Origin: DATKGP01 sp035510775
Lineage (GTDB): Bacteria > Patescibacteriota > UBA1384 > 2-12-FULL-50-11
Length of the DNA: 20,972 nt
Reading direction: 5' to 3'
Assembly: GCA_035510775.1 (NCBI GenBank)
Contig: DATKGP010000011.1
Coordinates: forward strand, 1 to 20,972
The translations under genes and the position numbers were made by a program. This document shows, piece after piece, positions 7,901 to 14,288 of the stretch. Position 1 is the first letter of the stretch; every line of letters begins with the position of its first letter. The notes below the pieces were generated by a model. That model was not told the DNA's origin, ran no database searches, and worked only from the letters and a program-made list of their open reading frames with translations.

Positions 7901-8545
7901 TCAACTTGTGAGCGAGAGAGCTCGCTGGTGCTTCTCGATCTGCTCTCGGATTTTCCCGTCAAGGTACTTGGCGATGTAGCGTTTGCTCCTCGGTAGCCGA
8001 GAAAGCAGAATCGGAATTAAGGGCAGATATTCGTTGACTGTCTCGGCAATTTGAGAGTAGCGCTTCTCTAAAGTGCAGGTGTCGAGCGTTCGTAGGTTGT
8101 GGAGGCGGTCACATAGCTTGACGGTCAGAACCTTCCACGAGCCGTGTTTGGCAAGTTGATCGACGTAGTTTGTCGGCGAGCCCTTCTCCTTGGTCATCAG
8201 GGTTACGCCGAGCATAATCTCACGACCAAAGTTCAGCTCCATCCGATACGGACCAAGCAAGTAGGTATCCTCTCGGATATCGTGCAGCAGAGCCATCACC
8301 AGAATCTGCTTGTCGTAGAGGTTAAGCTCGTCGATGCAAGTTAGGGCGACTGCCCGAGCGTGATCAAAATAGCGGGTGGTGCCATCGTCTCTGAACTGGC
8401 CGCGGTGGCCGTATTTTGAAAATACGTAGGCAGCCATAATGGCCTCGAGCTCGCGGGCGGTGACTAGCTGATGAATTCGATGCTCGAACTTGGCATAGCT
8501 TTCGTTCGGCATTTCAAGAACTGTCGAGCCTTCTTCCTTACACAC
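7901..8545 (-). CDS. Stand-alone HD-domain hydrolase, RelA/SpoT (MESH1) type
   Basis: 214 aa, cytoplasmic, with one metal-dependent HD domain. The motif order matches SpoT/MESH1 (p)ppGpp hydrolases: GHRGQFRDDG (His47), FDHARAVA (His62), LLHDIRED (His88-Asp89, then Glu92-Asp93) and KLCDRLHNLRTL (Asp146). No alarmone synthetase or regulatory TGS/ACT domain is attached, so it would be a small hydrolase only. Degradation of (p)ppGpp or a related pyrophosphorylated nucleotide is inferred from the motifs; another nucleotide substrate is possible. The start is GTG with AGGAGAG 6 nt upstream; an internal ATG at residue 12 is a less likely alternative. It has its own promoter and terminator. Confidence 0.82.
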   Translation of the reverse strand: MCKEEGSTVLEMPNESYAKFEHRIHQLVTARELEAIMAAYVFSKYGHRGQFRDDGTTRYFDHARAVALTCIDELNLYDKQILVMALLHDIREDTYLLGPYRMELNFGREIMLGVTLMTKEKGSPTNYVDQLAKHGSWKVLTVKLCDRLHNLRTLDTCTLEKRYSQIAETVNEYLPLIPILLSRLPRSKRYIAKYLDGKIREQIEKHQRALSLTS

Positions 8546-8583
8546 CTTATTCTCTCCTGTTAGGGTACGAATTACTTGGCCAG

Positions 8584-8612
8584 AGTGTAGCCCAATTATG
8601 TTTGGAAAGCAA
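8584..8612 (-). promoter_or_regulatory. Promoter of the HD hydrolase gene
   Basis: TTGCTT (8607-8612) and TACACT (8584-8589) on the minus strand with 17-nt spacing, about 39 nt before the GTG start. The rest of 8613-8696 shows nothing recognisable. Confidence 0.5.
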
Positions 8613-8696
8613 TGATCGTGCCATTAGTAAGTTCCGAGCATTTTCTTGCTATTGGCTCGAAGGAAAATATTCGAGCAGTATTTTAATTTTGTATTT

Positions 8697-8724
8697 AAAA
8701 AAACGCTCCCGATATGGGAGCGTT
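8697..8724 (-). terminator. Strong terminator of the radical SAM operon
   Basis: AACGCTCCC (8702-8710), loop GATAT, GGGAGCGTT (8716-8724). On the minus strand a run of T residues closes and follows the stem. It lies 11 nt after the stop of the second radical SAM gene. Confidence 0.9.
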
Positions 8725-8735
8725 GTAAGGGTGAG

Positions 8736-9758
8736 TCATTCGACTATTTTCAGTGTTTCGCCGATAGAACCTGCGCAGAACGTTCTGTCTATCACGTTCC
8801 ACCAACCAATCATCGCCACCCCGCCGTTCGCGTTGTGCGATACATCGAGGTAGATTTGGTGTCCACGGTCGTTGTACGGCTGTCCTAACCCGGTTATCCG
8901 GTCTTCATAAAACTCGGCACCTGGAAAGACAAACATGCTCAACTGATCGTTGGGCGTGAGCGTCATAGACGTGGCAATTTTAGTTGCCGCCCCAGCCCTA
9001 ATCAGTCCTTCCATGGCAATAACACGCTTTTGCCACTCGTCATCCGACAGCCAGTGGTACATTTCCGTGCGATGATACTCGAGTCGACCATTTTCAGCGT
9101 GGATCTTGAGTCTGCCCATAAAGCCTTCCGCTGCTCCTGATAGAATCTCGCATGCGGCTAGAAAGTTGTGGGCAAGAACTTGCATGAGAGCAACGCCACG
9201 TTGGTTAATCTCTCCCACTGAAAGCTCTAACGGGTTGTTAACTGGTTTGGGCAGTGAGGCGACATACAACGCTCCTGCGTGGTACTCGTCGGCTGACATA
9301 TGGATTTCGGTGTTTTGATGTACTACATCCCTGCTTAGTAATGCGGAAATGGTTTCATCTACACCTTGCTGTCCAATTGTCGCTGATACGATTTGTCGCC
9401 CGCTAGTGAATATGCGAATTGGTATTTTACGTCCCAGATATTTACGGATTATCCGCACTATCGCGCCTAAATCGCGATTCAAGAACGGTTCTCCGCCAGT
9501 CAACCTTATCTCGGACACCCGAGCAGGATTAACTTTGCTCCAGAACGAATCGAACCAATCCAAAGGGACTTGTCGTCCCAAGAAGGTGTCTGCCGACCAG
9601 CAGTGAGCGCACGTGCCATCGCACACGGGAGAAACAAAGCAAACAATCTGCCATCTCTCGCCCATAAGTCGCTCATGAGGAATCCCAAAGAAGGGTTGAT
9701 AGCCAACGTATGGCGTTACTCCCGTCGTTCTAGGTCGTATTTTTTCCATATCATCCAT
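8736..9758 (-). CDS. Radical SAM enzyme, second enzyme of the peptide-modification operon
   Basis: 340 aa. The SAM-binding cluster motif CX3CX2C is at CDGTCAHC (Cys46, Cys50, Cys53), followed by LTGGEPFLN (GGE at 88-90), which contacts SAM. The C-terminal part lacks a SPASM cysteine cluster; only isolated cysteines remain. It overlaps the end of the SPASM maturase gene by 43 nt, so the two are cotranscribed and probably act together. The ATG at 9758 has AGGA directly against it; the in-frame ATG at 9749 would have AGGA at 9 nt and may be the true start. Which bond it forms, and whether it acts on the peptide at 11293-11427, is inferred only from context. A strong terminator follows. Confidence 0.85.
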   Translation of the reverse strand: MDDMEKIRPRTTGVTPYVGYQPFFGIPHERLMGERWQIVCFVSPVCDGTCAHCWSADTFLGRQVPLDWFDSFWSKVNPARVSEIRLTGGEPFLNRDLGAIVRIIRKYLGRKIPIRIFTSGRQIVSATIGQQGVDETISALLSRDVVHQNTEIHMSADEYHAGALYVASLPKPVNNPLELSVGEINQRGVALMQVLAHNFLAACEILSGAAEGFMGRLKIHAENGRLEYHRTEMYHWLSDDEWQKRVIAMEGLIRAGAATKIATSMTLTPNDQLSMFVFPGAEFYEDRITGLGQPYNDRGHQIYLDVSHNANGGVAMIGWWNVIDRTFCAGSIGETLKIVE

Positions 9759-11137
9759 TCCTGTGCCTGCTTGGCGAAATGACAGAATGCCGAGTCCACT
9801 TTCCAGATCGAGCCGTTGATGACGTCAGCATTACGCGGACATCCACCTCCGCAAGTAGCGAGAGCCGGACAGTCGTAGCATGCTTCCGTCGTCAATGGCG
9901 AGCGGTGTGACCACTCAATGAATACTGGGTCGTTGCCAGGAAAGTACTTGGGATCGGTGACATCTCCGGCGAAAGTTTTTCGGCTGCCCATATATCCTTG
10001 GCAGATTCCGATTTTCCCGTCAGGGCTGACACTCATTTGTTCGCCACAGCCAGTACAATCGGCTCGTATGATCTGCCGAGACAGAAAGCTGTTGAGCTTG
10101 TGGTTCATACGGCGCTCATACACTGCAGGATAGTCCGCTTGGATTATTTCCTGCACAGCGATGATCGTCTGGCCGAAATCGGCTTCGTAGAGCGGATCGT
10201 AGTCGTTGACATTGGGAACGATGGAAACATGATTGAAGCCCAGGGCCTTTACGCCCAGCTCATCGAGAAGGTAACGGATGATTTCCGATCCCTTCTTCAA
10301 GCTGTCCTTGCTTAGGACGCAAGAGACGGTTGGCTGGATGCCAGCTGACTCGAGCAATCTAAAGCCCGTGATAGTCGCCTCGTGGCTTCCGCGTTGGGCA
10401 CAAGTGATTCGTTGAGCATCGTGGACATCCTTCGGTCCATCGACCGATACGGAGACTTTGACGCCAAACTTCTTGAGCGTAGCTGCAATACTTGGGGAGA
10501 CAAGCGTGCCGTTGGTAATCAGGATTTTATCGACCCGTTCAGGCAGGATCTTCTCCGCTTGCTTTTGGGCGATGTACTCCAGGGTATCTTCAACAACGCT
10601 CCAGTTGGCTAAAGGTTCCCCGCCGTAGAAAACCACAGAGGGGTATTTAGGCAGACTCCTGCCGCTTATGACCGCGACGAACTTGTCGATGCTCGCTCTC
10701 GCTGTCTCTTTCGACATATCCCGACGGACGTACTCCTTTGACATACCGCCTTCGATGAAACAGTACCGACAACGCAAATTGCAGTAGTCGGTCATGTGGA
10801 GTACGAGTACGCGAAGCGAAGGTCCGTGAAACGCCATCTTCTGGACTTGTTTCAGATAGCTCAACTCGTCGTAGGCTGCTGGAACCAGAATATGAGCATT
10901 GCAGATTTTCGTTAAAACGCTTTCGAAAGCGCTTCTCAATCCATCAGGGACTTGAGCCAGAGCTTCTTCGACCGGCTTTCCAATCACACTTGTGATATGA
11001 GAGTACAGGCCAGTCTTGAAAAAGATGGTTTCGATTTTCAGGGCGTTATAAGCGCAAGTGATGTCGTCCCTCTGAAGAAAATGTCCGAAGACGGACTGCT
11101 TCAGAACCGTTTTACTGTGGGTTTTTACATCGAACAT
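9716..11137 (-). CDS. Radical SAM/SPASM peptide maturase
   Basis: 473 aa. An N-terminal ~105-residue region, variable in this class, could hold the peptide-recognition function. It is followed by the radical SAM core with CNLRCRYC (Cys119, Cys123, Cys126) and FYGGEP (172-175). The C-terminal SPASM domain has cysteines at 361, 364, 379, 420, 423, 429, 433 and 452, enough for two auxiliary [4Fe-4S] clusters. Enzymes with this layout install thioether or carbon-carbon links in ribosomal peptides, or activate sulfatases. The absence of a sulfatase gene and the presence of a small peptide gene 156 nt upstream favour a peptide maturase. AGGAGGT lies 4 nt before the ATG. It has its own TTGACA promoter. 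Confidence 0.9.
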   Translation of the reverse strand: MFDVKTHSKTVLKQSVFGHFLQRDDITCAYNALKIETIFFKTGLYSHITSVIGKPVEEALAQVPDGLRSAFESVLTKICNAHILVPAAYDELSYLKQVQKMAFHGPSLRVLVLHMTDYCNLRCRYCFIEGGMSKEYVRRDMSKETARASIDKFVAVISGRSLPKYPSVVFYGGEPLANWSVVEDTLEYIAQKQAEKILPERVDKILITNGTLVSPSIAATLKKFGVKVSVSVDGPKDVHDAQRITCAQRGSHEATITGFRLLESAGIQPTVSCVLSKDSLKKGSEIIRYLLDELGVKALGFNHVSIVPNVNDYDPLYEADFGQTIIAVQEIIQADYPAVYERRMNHKLNSFLSRQIIRADCTGCGEQMSVSPDGKIGICQGYMGSRKTFAGDVTDPKYFPGNDPVFIEWSHRSPLTTEACYDCPALATCGGGCPRNADVINGSIWKVDSAFCHFAKQAQEWMIWKKYDLERRE

Positions 11138-11179
11138 AGCTACCTCCTAAGACAAAATGTTCAGGTACGAATTTAGCAA

Positions 11180-11208
11180 ACACTACGCTTCTACACCTGA
11201 TATGTCAA
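11180..11208 (-). promoter_or_regulatory. Promoter of the radical SAM operon
   Basis: TTGACA (11203-11208) and TAGTGT (11180-11185) on the minus strand, 17 nt apart. The stretch AAGCGTAGTGTTTG across the -10 is shared, at 12 of 14 positions, with the tyrS promoter. This lets the two enzyme genes be transcribed independently of the peptide gene. The 42 nt down to the ATG hold only the ribosome-binding site. Confidence 0.65.
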
Positions 11209-11228
11209 TGCGGTTATGGCAAATTAAT

Positions 11229-11286
11229 AAAAAGAGGGCCTCTTTCTCATAGGTTTCGCTGGTGCGAAACCATGAGCTAGAGACCC
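11229..11286 (-). terminator. Very stable terminator between peptide gene and maturase gene
   Basis: On the minus strand, 6 nt after the peptide stop codon, three paired blocks stack: GGGTCTCT with AGAGGCCC (one G-U), CTCAT with ATGAG, and GGTTTCGC with GCGAAACC around a 4-nt ACCA loop. That is 21 pairs with a 2x2 internal loop and a one-base bulge. TCTTTTTATT follows directly. It should end most transcripts carrying the peptide gene and protect their 3' end. Confidence 0.85.
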
Positions 11287-11292
11287 GTTGGT

Positions 11293-11427
11293 CTAGAATG
11301 CCTGCTCTGCGGGAAGATCGGCGGCGTTGATGGCACCGGCGGCCTGGCAGCAATAGCTGGCGGACTGGTCGTTGTCACCGAGGGCGCGCAAAGCGTCCGC
11401 GGTTGTTTTGGATGTTTGTGTACCCAT
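11293..11427 (-). CDS. Candidate RiPP precursor peptide (44 aa)
   Basis: A small gene of 44 codons. The peptide starts MGTQTSKTTADALRALGDND, continues QSASYCCQAAGAINAAD and ends LPAEQAF. AGGAGGT sits 5 nt before the ATG, identical to the site of the maturase gene. It has one Tyr and two adjacent Cys (Tyr25, Cys26, Cys27), no hydrophobic helix, and a plausible leader helix ahead of them, so it looks like a cytoplasmic substrate rather than an exported signal peptide. It lies 27 nt after the tyrS stop with no promoter between, so it is probably cotranscribed with tyrS, and it is followed by a strong terminator and then the SPASM maturase. That it is the maturase substrate is inferred from size, Cys content, ribosome-binding site and position. 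I do not recognise a known precursor family. Confidence 0.72.
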   Translation of the reverse strand: MGTQTSKTTADALRALGDNDQSASYCCQAAGAINAADLPAEQAF

Positions 11428-11430
11428 ATC

Positions 11431-11445
11431 CCACCTCCTAGGTGG
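11431..11445 (-). promoter_or_regulatory. Hairpin covering the peptide gene's ribosome-binding site
   Basis: On the minus strand CCACCT-AGG-AGGTGG forms a 6-bp hairpin that contains AGGAGGT, the ribosome-binding site of the peptide gene. It begins 9 nt after the tyrS stop codon, within reach of a terminating ribosome. Peptide translation may therefore depend on tyrS translation. The loop is only 3 nt, so stability is uncertain. Confidence 0.5.
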
Positions 11446-11454
11446 TGATGACGG

Positions 11455-12678
11455 TTAAGGTGTGACTTTGAACCACTTTAGTTTTCCAACTTTCAGGATT
11501 ACCCCCTCGGCTGGTAACTCAAGATTCTTATCTATTTCCTTAATGGTTTTTCCGTCAACACTTACGGCTCCCTGGTCAAGCAGGCGACGAACCGAGCTGT
11601 TGCTCGGGCCTTCGGATGCCAGGACCTTAAGCAAAAGCTGGTAGATAGTGATTGTCCTCGCGCCGACAGAGATTGGCTCCAAGCCTTCCGGAGCTTCTTT
11701 CTGACTGAACGTCCGCTCGAACCAATGCCGTTCTTTGTCCGCGGCTTCTTTGCCGTGGTAGCGCTTGACAATTTCCCAAGCGAGACGGAGCTTATCCCGC
11801 ATCGCATTCTCCGCGAGATTCGCCTTGATTGTCGCCACTTCTTCGATGGGTACGTCTGTGTAAACTTCGAAGTAGTCGCCTATCAAGCTATCCGGAATGC
11901 TCATGACGCGTCCGAACTTATCTCGCGCCGAGTGCTGCAGGCCAATGTAGTTGCCTAAGCTCTTACTCTGCTTCGCCTTGCCGTCGATTCCAGCCGTGAT
12001 CTTCGTGGTGATGATCACTTGCGGGGTCAGTCCGAATTTCTCCTGGAAGGTTCGACCCATCATCTCGTTGAACAGCTGATCGGAACCAATAATGGTCAAA
12101 TCAGCTTTCAGCTCGACTGAATCATATCCTTGAAGTATCGGGTAGATGAGTTCGTTCTCGTAGATTTCCCCGCCGTCGGCAATCCGCTTTCGGAACATCT
12201 CGCGGGAAACCAACCTGTCGTGTGTCACCGTTGACATGAGGCTAAGGAGTTCCTTGGCCTGCATGGCGTCGTACCACTCGGAATTACGTCTGACCTCGAC
12301 TAGCTCGGGGTCGTCGTGGAGGACAAGCATTGCCTGTTTGATGAATGCCTCGGCGTTTTGCCGGATTTCGTCCAGCGGGATAATCGGTCTGGTCTTGTTC
12401 TTTCCCGTTGGATCACCGATTTGGGTGGTGAAATCTCCAATGAGGAAAATCACTTTGTGCCCCAGTTCTTGCATGCGACGATACATCCATAGGTTGACGG
12501 CGTGGCCAATATGAAGGTCGGGAGCGGTAACATCGACCCCATACTTCATAACCAGCTTTCTTCCGGATGTGAGGAGCTTCTTCAGCTCACCCAACGAAAC
12601 TATCTCGTCCGTCGTACGGGCGAAATCGCTGATCACTTGATCGATGACTTTGGGGTCGGTTTGCACTCCAGTCTTCAT
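11455..12678 (-). CDS. tyrS: Tyrosyl-tRNA synthetase
   Basis: 407 aa, class I synthetase that charges tRNA-Tyr. The HIGH motif is intact (DLHIGH, 54-59), and KQSKS at 236-240 is the KMSKS-type loop. YPILQGYDSVELKADLTIIG (179 onward) and SDQLFN are typical of the tyrosine-binding region of the TyrZ-like bacterial clade. The C-terminus (about 345-407) is an S4 RNA-binding domain. Length and motifs indicate a working enzyme. AGGAGA lies 6 nt before the ATG and a near-consensus promoter is further upstream. No T-box leader was seen in the 60 nt between the -10 and the ATG. No terminator follows; the 44-aa peptide gene begins 27 nt downstream. Whether this is the only tyrS of the genome cannot be told. 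Confidence 0.95.
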   Translation of the reverse strand: MKTGVQTDPKVIDQVISDFARTTDEIVSLGELKKLLTSGRKLVMKYGVDVTAPDLHIGHAVNLWMYRRMQELGHKVIFLIGDFTTQIGDPTGKNKTRPIIPLDEIRQNAEAFIKQAMLVLHDDPELVEVRRNSEWYDAMQAKELLSLMSTVTHDRLVSREMFRKRIADGGEIYENELIYPILQGYDSVELKADLTIIGSDQLFNEMMGRTFQEKFGLTPQVIITTKITAGIDGKAKQSKSLGNYIGLQHSARDKFGRVMSIPDSLIGDYFEVYTDVPIEEVATIKANLAENAMRDKLRLAWEIVKRYHGKEAADKERHWFERTFSQKEAPEGLEPISVGARTITIYQLLLKVLASEGPSNSSVRRLLDQGAVSVDGKTIKEIDKNLELPAEGVILKVGKLKWFKVTP

Positions 12679-12739
12679 AGTTAGTCTCCTATTTTGGCGT
12701 TATTAACGTTCGGTAAGTCCCCGGTCTTACTCGAGACAA

Positions 12740-12768
12740 ACTTTACGCTTTTATATTATTAGTGTCAA
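12740..12768 (-). promoter_or_regulatory. Promoter of tyrS (and probably the peptide gene)
   Basis: TTGACA (12763-12768) and TAAAGT (12740-12745) on the minus strand, 17 nt apart. The stretch AAGCGTAAAGTTTG across the -10 closely matches the maturase promoter. Confidence 0.65.
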
Positions 12769-12829
12769 GAATATCTAATCATACTATATGGAGAAACTCA
12801 ACATCGGCGTTCTTCACGTTCATAAGCCA

Positions 12830-12858
12830 TTGACATATATAGGGGATAACCTTATAAT
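12830..12858 (+). promoter_or_regulatory. Fully consensus sigma70 promoter
   Basis: TTGACA (12830-12835), 17-nt spacer, TATAAT (12853-12858). Both hexamers are perfect, the strongest promoter in the window. It drives the two small unknown genes and is divergent from tyrS. Confidence 0.85.
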
Positions 12859-12888
12859 CCCATCGTATCGACTCGAGGGGGTATACAT

Positions 12889-13263
12889 ATGAACGGCAAG
12901 ACAATCAGCGTTCTTGGACGTTATCAAATCAGCGCAGATAAAGCTGAAGTGATCGTTAACAAGCTGAACCTTCCTAAGGGGACTACCGACGAAATGAGGG
13001 CAGCCGCTTTGGATTGGGTCATCGACAGTTGCACGAGGTCGAGGTACAACTTCGTACTCGAGCTTTCGAAGGTGCTCCGGCAAATCAACCTCGCCATGGC
13101 AGTGAATGATGCGGACCTGGACTTCTCGTTGGATTCCCATGGTTTCAAAAAGTTGCCGGCGAAAAATCCGGCACAACGCGAGAAGCTCAAGGTGCTTACT
13201 CGTTGCATGCTGGATCAGGAATTGGTCATCAAACTGATCATCGATTCCATCCCCGACTACTAG
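12889..13263 (+). CDS. Unknown small cytoplasmic protein, first gene of a strongly promoted pair
   Basis: 124 aa, no recognised family, signal peptide or membrane helix. It is mostly helical by eye (KAEVIVNKLNLP, EMRAAALDWVIDSC, YNFVLELSKVLRQINLAMAV, and the C-terminal LVIKLIIDSIPDY), with two cysteines. GAGGGGG lies 7 nt before the ATG, about 30 nt downstream of the -10. A long antisense frame (12820-13344) covers the same DNA but has no start signal and runs over the promoter. The next gene follows 25 nt downstream with its own ribosome-binding site. High expression is expected from the promoter; function unknown. Confidence 0.7.
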   Translation: MNGKTISVLGRYQISADKAEVIVNKLNLPKGTTDEMRAAALDWVIDSCTRSRYNFVLELSKVLRQINLAMAVNDADLDFSLDSHGFKKLPAKNPAQREKLKVLTRCMLDQELVIKLIIDSIPDY

Positions 13264-13288
13264 ATTGGCGGGTGAACGGAGGAAAAGA

Positions 13289-13585
13289 ATGAAGGGGATT
13301 CTGGTAAGAAACGCTGCTGCCATGGATAACCCCTGGCGCAACAAGAATAACCCAACGTTTGATCTCTACATCAAACTCGACGATGACAGCTGGCTTAGAA
13401 TCGACGTCGCTACCGAGTCGACTACTGTGAAGGTGCAAGTTACGAGCAAGCCAAACGTCTCTACCTCGGATGTCCAAGAAGTTGAAGTGCCAGAGGAGGA
13501 CGTCGCGGTTGTCCTAGGCAAGCTCGAAGCCGACAAGAAATTGAACGATCTACGCGGTCGATTCAAGGAACTGGTTATGAGTTAG
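13289..13585 (+). CDS. Unknown small protein, second gene of the pair
   Basis: 98 aa, no recognised family. I chose the ATG at 13289, not the upstream TTG at 13265, because GGAGG lies exactly 6 nt before it. The N-terminal half is beta-rich (FDLYIKLDDDSWLRIDVA, TVKVQVTSKP); an acidic segment (EVEVPEEDVA) and a charged helix (GKLEADKKLNDLRGRFKELV) follow. A small beta-barrel or wedge with a C-terminal helix is plausible. No signal peptide. It is cotranscribed with the preceding gene and ends before a terminator at 13632. Confidence 0.68.
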   Translation: MKGILVRNAAAMDNPWRNKNNPTFDLYIKLDDDSWLRIDVATESTTVKVQVTSKPNVSTSDVQEVEVPEEDVAVVLGKLEADKKLNDLRGRFKELVMS

Positions 13586-13631
13586 GCTGAAGCTGTCAGC
13601 TAGCATAGCCAGCTGTATATGAAGCTATCAA

Positions 13632-13660
13632 GGCGGATCCGTACGGACCCGCCTTTTTTA
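13632..13660 (+). terminator. Intrinsic terminator of the small-gene pair
   Basis: GGCGGATCC, loop GTAC, GGACCCGCC (13632-13653) with one A-C mismatch, followed by a T6 run (13654-13659). Confidence 0.85.
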
Positions 13661-13670
13661 CAAGAATTAA

Positions 13671-13700
13671 TTCGCACAGGCAGAGGGTTGGTGATATTAT
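13671..13700 (+). promoter_or_regulatory. Near-leaderless promoter of the acyltransferase gene
   Basis: TGA-TATTAT (extended -10, box 13695-13700) ends 8 nt before the ATG at 13709; TTCGCA (13671-13676) at 18 nt is a possible -35. The leader would be 0-2 nt and holds no ribosome-binding site. Confidence 0.55.
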
Positions 13701-13708
13701 TTACCGAG

Positions 13709-14251
13709 ATGTGGTTGTTAAAAACTAAACCCCAAGTTGAGAGGATTTTGGTTAATGATGCGCTTTTTTCCAAAGTTGCCGAAATGCGCTACAAGATTTA
13801 CTGCGAAGAAATGGGGTTTTTGGAAAAGAAGAAATACTCTGACGATAAAGAGACCGATGAGTATGATGGCAGTTCAGTACATGTTGTCGTAAAAGTGGGA
13901 AACCGTCTTGGCGGTTACGCCAGAGTAATTCTGCCGAATGGCAAGGGTCTGCCAATTTTCTCGCACTTTGATATTCCCGAAGAAAAAGACATGGCTCATT
14001 CTTGTGAAGTCTCAAGACTTATGATTTCAAAATACTATCGAAGAAAAACCGAAACACGCCGCGAGATATTTAGTTTGCTTGTTACAGAAATTCAAAAAAT
14101 TGCCGGAGAAAATGACATTCATTCCGTTTATGCTGTGGTGGAAGATTGGCTGCTTGAGAGCTTAAATAAACGGGGATACTCCTTCGGGGTAATAGGTGAA
14201 AGCACAACCATCTTTAACACAGTCAACTACCCGGTGATACTGAAGATATAG
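13709..14251 (+). CDS. LuxI-like autoinducer-synthase-fold acyltransferase (GNAT superfamily)
   Basis: 180 aa from the ATG at 13709; the longer frame from 13619 runs through the preceding terminator and is rejected. The invariant polar residues of acyl-homoserine-lactone synthases appear in order at near-correct spacing: Arg27 (EMRYKIYCEEMGF), Asp50 and Asp53 (ETDEYDG), Arg72 (GGYARVILP), Glu100 and Arg103 (CEVSRLMIS). The conserved Trp near residue 34 of LuxI proteins is not obvious. The same pattern occurs in the exosortase-associated acyltransferase relatives, so the product need not be a homoserine lactone. Known members transfer an acyl group to SAM or an amine. It is next to a ThiF-like enzyme and a multi-membrane-helix kinase. 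Base composition is AT-richer than in neighbouring housekeeping genes, and the start is near-leaderless. Confidence 0.75.
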   Translation: MWLLKTKPQVERILVNDALFSKVAEMRYKIYCEEMGFLEKKKYSDDKETDEYDGSSVHVVVKVGNRLGGYARVILPNGKGLPIFSHFDIPEEKDMAHSCEVSRLMISKYYRRKTETRREIFSLLVTEIQKIAGENDIHSVYAVVEDWLLESLNKRGYSFGVIGESTTIFNTVNYPVILKI

Positions 14252-14253
14252 TT

Positions 14254-14282
14254 TTGCATTTCTTGATTGATGAAACTATATT
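14254..14282 (+). promoter_or_regulatory. Leaderless promoter of the ThiF-like gene
   Basis: TTGCAT (14254-14259), 17-nt spacer, TATATT (14277-14282), then 6 nt to the ATG at 14289. Transcription should begin at the A of the start codon. Confidence 0.65.
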
Positions 14283-14288
14283 GTAGTA

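Noticed and set aside
8602..8853. Small plus-strand frames near 8602-8888 as another precursor peptide
   Set aside because: They run through the terminator hairpin of the radical SAM operon and lack ribosome-binding sites.
7901..9758. Recoding of TGA (as in Gracilibacteria/SR1)
   Set aside because: The HD gene, second radical SAM gene and large protease all end properly at TGA, so TGA is a stop here.
9716..11137. Anaerobic sulfatase-maturating enzyme as an alternative for the SPASM protein
   Set aside because: No sulfatase is nearby and a small Cys-containing peptide gene is adjacent; the peptide-maturase reading is preferred, although not proven.
11138..11292. Riboswitch or attenuator between peptide and maturase genes
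   Set aside because: The hairpin is a plain terminator with a new promoter behind it; no alternative antiterminator pairing was seen by eye.
12820..13344. 174-codon open frame on the minus strand over the small-gene pair
   Set aside because: It crosses the consensus promoter and ribosome-binding sites of the plus-strand genes and has no start signal.
13619..13708. Longer N-terminus of the acyltransferase
   Set aside because: This part spans the T6 terminator and the extended -10 promoter; homology begins after the ATG at 13709.
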